Positions 59,833 through 64,000 of a stretch of 64,000 bases of DNA are shown piece after piece. Location: contig NZ_JBHUIO010000009.1 in NCBI RefSeq assembly GCF_042682745.1, forward strand, positions 372,001 to 436,000. The letters are read 5' to 3'. The translations under genes were made by a program, and so were the position numbers. The notes under the pieces are model-generated. The model was given only the letters and a program-made list of their open reading frames with translations, ran no database searches and was not told the DNA's origin. Source of the DNA: Tumebacillus_A lipolyticus (GTDB lineage: Bacteria > Bacillota > Bacilli > Tumebacillales > Tumebacillaceae). Positions within the stretch are counted from its first letter, which is position 1. Every line of letters begins with the position of its first letter.

Positions 59833-61119
59833 TCAGTTGCCGCGGTATGTGATGCGACCTTGGTTGATCGTCAGCACGCTCCAGCCTTTGATCTTTTTGC
59901 CCAAAAATGGGGTGTTGCGGCCTTTCGTCTTGAACTCTTCTACCGTGACGGTGCGCTCCGCCTCAAGATCGACGATCGTCAGGTCGGCCACATTGCCTAC
60001 GGCGATCACACCGCGATCGATCTTAAACACGTTCGCCGGGTTGATCGTAAACTTTTTCACCAGCTCATGCAGTGCAATCTGTCCCGTTTCAACCAGCTCG
60101 GTGTACAGGAGCGGGAAGGCGATTTCCAGTCCGACAAAACCGAACGGCGCCGTTTGAAAGGGGCGTTTCTTCTCTTCCTCCGTATGCGGCGCATGGTCGG
60201 TCGCCACCATGTCGATCGTCCCGTCGAGCAGACCGCGCAGGCAGGCTTGACGGTCTTTTTCGGTGCGGATCGGCGGGTTGACCTTCATGTTCGCATCTTG
60301 AGCGTCCGTCCTGTCGATGATCTCTTCCGTCAGCAGCAGATGATGTGGGGTCACTTCTGCTGTCACTTTTAGTCCGCGGCTTTTCGCATAGCGCACCAGA
60401 TCGACCGACCAAGCGTCGGAGATATGGCAGACGTGCAGATGCGCGCCGGTCTCTTCGGCGAGCAGGATGTCGCGAGCGATCATCACGCTTTCGGCCAATC
60501 CCGGAATGCCCGGCAGGCCGAGGCGCTTGGAGACGACACCTTCGTTCATGCAGCCGTCTTTGGCGAGGTCTTCATCCTCAGAGTGGATCACCACCGGCAG
60601 ATCGAGGCTGGCGGCGATGCGCATCGCCTCTCTCATCATCGAGGAGGACTGCACGCCGACACCATCGTCGGTGATGCCGATCGCGCCCGCCGCTTTGAGC
60701 GCCGCGATGTCGGTGAGCTCTTCGCCAAGCTCCCCTTTGGTGATCGCACCGTACGGAAGCACTGTGCAGGAGCCCTCTTTGGCTGTCGTCTCATAGATAT
60801 AGCCGATCAGCTCCGGCGAATCGATCACCGGACGGGTGTTCGGCATGCAGGCGACTGTGGTAAACCCGCCGCGAGCAGCCGCAGCCGTCCCCGTCTCGAT
60901 CGTCTCTTTCGCTTCGAAACCTGGCTGGCGCAAATGCACGTGCATATCGAGAAAGCCCGGCAGGATCGCCTTGCCTTGCAGGTCGATCGCCTCATGCCCG
61001 CTCGCTTCGATCTGCTCGGCCACCGCTTCGATCCGATCTCCTGCGATCAGAATGTCAGTTGCCTGCAACTCACCCGTCTCCAGATTCAGCAGTCGTCCAT
61101 TTTTCAGTACGAGTCCCAT
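59833..61119 (-). CDS. pyrC: Dihydroorotase
   Basis: About 428 residues, class I type. Zinc ligands HVHLRQPG, a second zinc site by carboxylated Lys/His region (HSEDEDL, VCHISD), and catalytic Asp in ATDHAPH. It cyclises carbamoyl aspartate to dihydroorotate. ATG 61119 chosen since GAGGAGG touches the earlier ATG at 61125. Confidence 0.96.
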   Translation of the reverse strand: MGLVLKNGRLLNLETGELQATDILIAGDRIEAVAEQIEASGHEAIDLQGKAILPGFLDMHVHLRQPGFEAKETIETGTAAAARGGFTTVACMPNTRPVIDSPELIGYIYETTAKEGSCTVLPYGAITKGELGEELTDIAALKAAGAIGITDDGVGVQSSSMMREAMRIAASLDLPVVIHSEDEDLAKDGCMNEGVVSKRLGLPGIPGLAESVMIARDILLAEETGAHLHVCHISDAWSVDLVRYAKSRGLKVTAEVTPHHLLLTEEIIDRTDAQDANMKVNPPIRTEKDRQACLRGLLDGTIDMVATDHAPHTEEEKKRPFQTAPFGFVGLEIAFPLLYTELVETGQIALHELVKKFTINPANVFKIDRGVIAVGNVADLTIVDLEAERTVTVEEFKTKGRNTPFLGKKIKGWSVLTINQGRITYRGN

Positions 61120-61145
61120 CGTCATCCTCCTCTAGTGAACCTTTC

Positions 61146-62105
61146 TCAGACCATCACTTTTGCCAACGCTTCCAGTTCTGCACCCGCCTGTTTGCCCTCA
61201 AGGCAGTAGGCGAGCAAGGCCATGCGAATGTAGACACCGTTTTTCGCCTGTCTGAAATATGCGGCTCGCGGGTCAGCATCCACCTCTGGCAAGATCTCGC
61301 CCGCTCGTGGCAGCGGGTGCAGGATGATCGCTTTCTCATCCATCAGCTTGAGCACTTTCTCATCGATCACATAGCGCCCCGCCGCGTTCAGATACTCTTC
61401 TCCGCTCGGGAAGCGCTCCTTTTGGATGCGCGTCATGTACAGCACATCCACCTTGGCGGCAACTTCATGCAGATCGTTTTCTTCAAAGTAGGTCACGCCC
61501 TGCTCATCGAGGTAGTCTTTTACCTTTTTCGGAATCGGGCAATTTTCTGGCGAGACGAAGTAGATCGTCACATTTTTGTACTTCGCCAGCATATAGGAGA
61601 GCGAGTGGACGGTGCGACCGTAGGTCAGATCGCCAACCATCGCGATGCGGATGTTGTCGATGCTCCCACGCTCTTTTTGAATGGTGAACAGATCGAGCAG
61701 AGATTGTGTCGGATGTTCACCCGCGCCATCCCCTGCGTTGATCACCGGGATGCTCGATACTTTCGCGGCCCGCGTGGCAGCGCCGACTTCATTGTGTCTG
61801 AGCACGATCACATCTGCGTAAGACGAGATCACTCGGATCGAGTCTTCGAGCGTCTCCCCTTTGATCGCTGAGGAGAACTGCGACGCGTTTTCGGTCGAGA
61901 TCACCTTCCCGCCGAGGCGCATCATCGCCGATTCGAACGAAAAGCGCGTCCGCGTGCTCGGTTCGAAGAACAGGGCTGCCATGATCTTGCCGTTTAACAG
62001 GTTCGAACCACCGTTTGCTGCTGTGTATTCCATGATCTCCGCCATGCGGAACAATTGATCCAATTGATTCCGGTCAAATTGATGAGCACTCAGCACATGA
62101 TACAT
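61146..62105 (-). CDS. pyrB: Aspartate carbamoyltransferase, catalytic chain
   Basis: 319 residues. The carbamoyl phosphate loop FEPSTRTRFSFE and HPTQSLLDL are intact; aspartate-binding LPR is in HPLPRAGEI. No regulatory PyrI follows, as in other Bacillota. An attenuator (62132-62224) controls entry. GGGAGG lies about eight bases before ATG. Confidence 0.96.
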   Translation of the reverse strand: MYHVLSAHQFDRNQLDQLFRMAEIMEYTAANGGSNLLNGKIMAALFFEPSTRTRFSFESAMMRLGGKVISTENASQFSSAIKGETLEDSIRVISSYADVIVLRHNEVGAATRAAKVSSIPVINAGDGAGEHPTQSLLDLFTIQKERGSIDNIRIAMVGDLTYGRTVHSLSYMLAKYKNVTIYFVSPENCPIPKKVKDYLDEQGVTYFEENDLHEVAAKVDVLYMTRIQKERFPSGEEYLNAAGRYVIDEKVLKLMDEKAIILHPLPRAGEILPEVDADPRAAYFRQAKNGVYIRMALLAYCLEGKQAGAELEALAKVMV

Positions 62106-62131
62106 CAGAGCTACCTCCCGTTTCTTTTCCT

Positions 62132-62224
62132 AAAAAAGACTCCCATTGCGATGGCAAGGGAGTCCAGCAGACAGCGTAAACTACACGTCCGATAGAGCAG
62201 ACCTTACCAATCTCTCGTATTGGT
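62132..62224 (-). promoter_or_regulatory. PyrR-type attenuator before pyrB
   Basis: On the minus strand a hairpin ACCAAT-ACGAGAG-ATTGGT (62206-62224) carries the GAGAG loop of PyrR sites. It is followed by GACTCCC...TGGGAGTC with TTTTTT (62132-62165). With UMP-bound PyrR the terminator should form. Confidence 0.75.
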
Positions 62225-62267
62225 TTAAAGGTGCTGTGAGGAACAGAACGTTTCTATTTTCACCTAT

Positions 62268-63527
62268 TCACTTTTTTTGATGCTCAGCCGCTTCCAAGCT
62301 CTCCTTGGCCGCACCCTCTTCATTGATCCCTTTGGGCAGAACCAAGTTGAGCAAGATCCCGGCGAACGTCGCCAGCGCCATACCTTCGATCGGCAGCTCA
62401 CCGATATGAATCTTCGCACCGCCAACGCCGAGCACCAGAATCACCGAAGAGATGATCAGGTTGCGCTTGTTGCCGTAGTTGATCCCGCTTTCGACCAGCA
62501 TGCGCAAGCCGGCAGAGGCGATGATCCCGAACAGCAGGATCGAAATGCCGCCCATGACCGGAACGGGAATCGTGGAGATCAGCGCCGATATTTTGCCGAT
62601 GAAGGCGAAGAGGATCGCAAACACTGCCGCTCCGCCGATCACCCAGACCGAGTAGACCCGAGTGATCGCCATCACGCCGATGTTTTCCCCGTAGGTGGTG
62701 GAAGGAGGACCGCCGACCGCCCCTGCGATCGCAGTCGCGACGCCATCGCCGAGCATCGAGCGGTGCAAACCTGGCTTTTTCATCAGCGGTCGACCGACGA
62801 TGTTTTCTGTCACCAGCAGGTGCCCGACATGTTCGGCGATCGTGACCAGCGCGACCGGCGCGATCAAGAGCGCCGCAGTCCAGGACACTTTCGGAGTTTG
62901 GAAGTCAGGCAGTGCGATCCAGTCCGCCTTTGCCACCGTTGTGAAGTCGACCATGCCTTGCGTCACCGCGAAGATGTAGCCGCCGATGATGCCGAGCAAG
63001 ATCGGAATGACCCCGAGAAACCCGCGGAAGAAGGCAGAAGCGACGATTGCGACGATCAGCGCGACCATCGCCACCGTCCAGTCTTCAGCCGCCATGTTGA
63101 CCGCAACGCCCGCAAGGCCGAGCCCGATGACGATGACGATCGAACCTACGACGACCGGGGGCAACAGCTTGTTCAGCCACCCGATCCCTGCACCGCGAAT
63201 GATGAAGGCGACGATGATGTAGACGAGACCTGACACCAAGCATCCGAACAGGGCAGCCTCCGGGCTTTCCGCTTTCGAGACGGCGATGATCGGTGCGATG
63301 AAGGCGAAGGAAGACCCGAGATACCCTGGGATCATCCCTTTGGTCAACAGAATGTAGATCAAGGTGCCAATCCCGCTGGTCAGCAGGGCGATCGCCGGGT
63401 TCAACCCGGTCAAAAATGGGACGAGCACCGTGGAACCGAACATGGCGAACAGATGTTGCAGACTAAGTGGTACCGATTGCAAAAGCGGCAAGCGTTCGTT
63501 CACATCGACAATTCGTTGTTGGCTCAT
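62268..63527 (-). CDS. pyrP: Uracil permease
   Basis: 419 residues, 12-14 membrane helices of the NCS2/uracil-xanthine permease family. Signature segments: QHLFAMFGSTVLVPFLTG, the helix-8 GVATAIAGAVGGPPSTTYGENIGV region with substrate-binding Glu, and helix-10 elements. It imports uracil, salvaged by PyrR/Upp. It lies between pyrR and pyrB with attenuators on both sides, as in B. subtilis. Confidence 0.95.
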   Translation of the reverse strand: MSQQRIVDVNERLPLLQSVPLSLQHLFAMFGSTVLVPFLTGLNPAIALLTSGIGTLIYILLTKGMIPGYLGSSFAFIAPIIAVSKAESPEAALFGCLVSGLVYIIVAFIIRGAGIGWLNKLLPPVVVGSIVIVIGLGLAGVAVNMAAEDWTVAMVALIVAIVASAFFRGFLGVIPILLGIIGGYIFAVTQGMVDFTTVAKADWIALPDFQTPKVSWTAALLIAPVALVTIAEHVGHLLVTENIVGRPLMKKPGLHRSMLGDGVATAIAGAVGGPPSTTYGENIGVMAITRVYSVWVIGGAAVFAILFAFIGKISALISTIPVPVMGGISILLFGIIASAGLRMLVESGINYGNKRNLIISSVILVLGVGGAKIHIGELPIEGMALATFAGILLNLVLPKGINEEGAAKESLEAAEHQKK

Positions 63528-63562
63528 GCTGTTTTTCCCCCTTGATGCAAACTTCCGGGAAT

Positions 63563-63674
63563 AAAAAACCTCTCCGCAGGCGCCGTCGGAGAGGAGGTGT
63601 TGGCAACGCGGGGCAGAACATGCCCTGTCACCAAGCAGCTCACTCTTTCGCGCCTCACAGGACCCGATTAAAGA
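63563..63674 (-). promoter_or_regulatory. PyrR-type attenuator between pyrR and pyrP
   Basis: Minus strand TTTAATCGGGTCCTGTGAGGC (63652-63672) matches the PyrR-binding pattern UCCnGnGAGGC; it starts inside the last codons of pyrR. A terminator CCTCTCCG...CGGAGAGG-TTTTTT (63563-63594) follows, 36 bases before pyrP. Confidence 0.8.
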
Positions 63675-64000
63675 GCGTTTGCTTTTTCTAAGATGATCAC
63701 TTTGTCTTGTTGTTCGATCTCGTCGAGGTTGACCGCGACGACTTCCTCCCGGGAAGTCGGAACGTTTTTCCCCACATAGTCTGGTCGAATCGGCAGCTCG
63801 CGATGCCCGCGATCCACCAGGACGGCCAGTTGAATCTGCCTCGGTCTGCCGAGATCGATCAGCGCATCGAGCGCCGCGCGAACGGTGCGACCGGTAAACA
63901 GCACATCATCGACCAGCACGACCGTTTTGTCGGTGATGGCAAAATCGATCTCCGAGCCGTTCACCACCGCCTGTTCGCCGCGTTGTTTCAGGTCGTCACG
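63668..64000 (-). CDS. pyrR: PyrR regulator/uracil phosphoribosyltransferase (partial)
   Basis: The visible 110 C-terminal residues include the PRPP loop VVLVDDVLFTGRTVRAAL and VDRGHRELPIRPDYVGKN, both typical of PyrR. The N-terminus lies beyond the right edge. PyrR binds the two leader RNAs of this operon and, with UMP, promotes termination; it also has weak UPRTase activity. First known gene of the pyr operon here. Confidence 0.95.
   Translation of the reverse strand, partial: RDDLKQRGEQAVVNGSEIDFAITDKTVVLVDDVLFTGRTVRAALDALIDLGRPRQIQLAVLVDRGHRELPIRPDYVGKNVPTSREEVVAVNLDEIEQQDKVIILEKANAL

Noticed and set aside
1..64000. CRISPR arrays, tRNA and rRNA genes
   Set aside because: No regularly spaced repeats and no tRNA or rRNA-like segments were seen by reading; subtle cases would need a covariance search.

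Overview
This window is a 64 kb chromosomal segment from a Gram-positive endospore former of about 55% GC. Spore genes (spoVM, a GerA/GerB/GerC receptor operon, YheC/YheD- and CotSA-like genes), remA, PyrR attenuators and strong AGGAGG ribosome sites point to Bacillota. The GC content and gene order suggest an Alicyclobacillaceae/Tumebacillus-like organism; that genus-level guess is inference.

Layout: 1-5.7 kb is the end of a decayed prophage. It holds minus-strand tail-fibre genes with a duplicated module, an IS3 orfA relic and a broken plus-strand integrase. From 5.7 to 21.4 kb a long minus-strand housekeeping block matches the classic Bacillus order: yicC-remA-gmk-rpoZ-coaBC-priA-def-fmt-rsmB-rlmN-prpC-prkC-rsgA-rpe-spoVM. 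The 27-residue spoVM was found by eye. dapF and a calcium P-type ATPase form a separate minus-strand unit, divergent from rqcH (24.3 kb). From 26 to 38 kb come a three-gene ABC-2 exporter, a glycosyltransferase facing an ATP-grasp spore-coat gene, an esterase sharing a palindrome-rich divergent promoter region with a large membrane protein, a DUF2254 protein, and a secreted subtilase with an unusual N-terminal domain. From 38 to 43 kb there is a germinant-receptor operon (gerA-gerB-gerC plus a two-helix small subunit). From 43 to 48 kb there is an ABC-F gene behind a structured leader with an intrinsic terminator, then a hydrolase, a Crp/Fnr regulator and a ComFB-like protein.

The most unusual region is 48.0-52.4 kb. 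A single minus-strand operon with an AT-rich promoter encodes a TlpA-like thioredoxin, a 66-residue peptide with six cysteines, a peptidase-less ABC exporter, a MauE-type redox membrane protein and a second TlpA-like thioredoxin. A hairpin separates the peptide gene from the exporter. Short related coding relics (SKTFK...EALAGEEL) flank the operon. I interpret it as a system that makes and exports a disulfide-rich peptide without lanthionine or radical-SAM enzymes; the function is unproven.

The window ends with a complete de novo pyrimidine operon (minus strand, pyrR-pyrP-pyrB-pyrC-carA-carB-pyrK-pyrD-pyrF-pyrE). It has PyrR-type attenuators in front of pyrP and pyrB, and a terminator after pyrE. 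pyrR is cut by the window edge.
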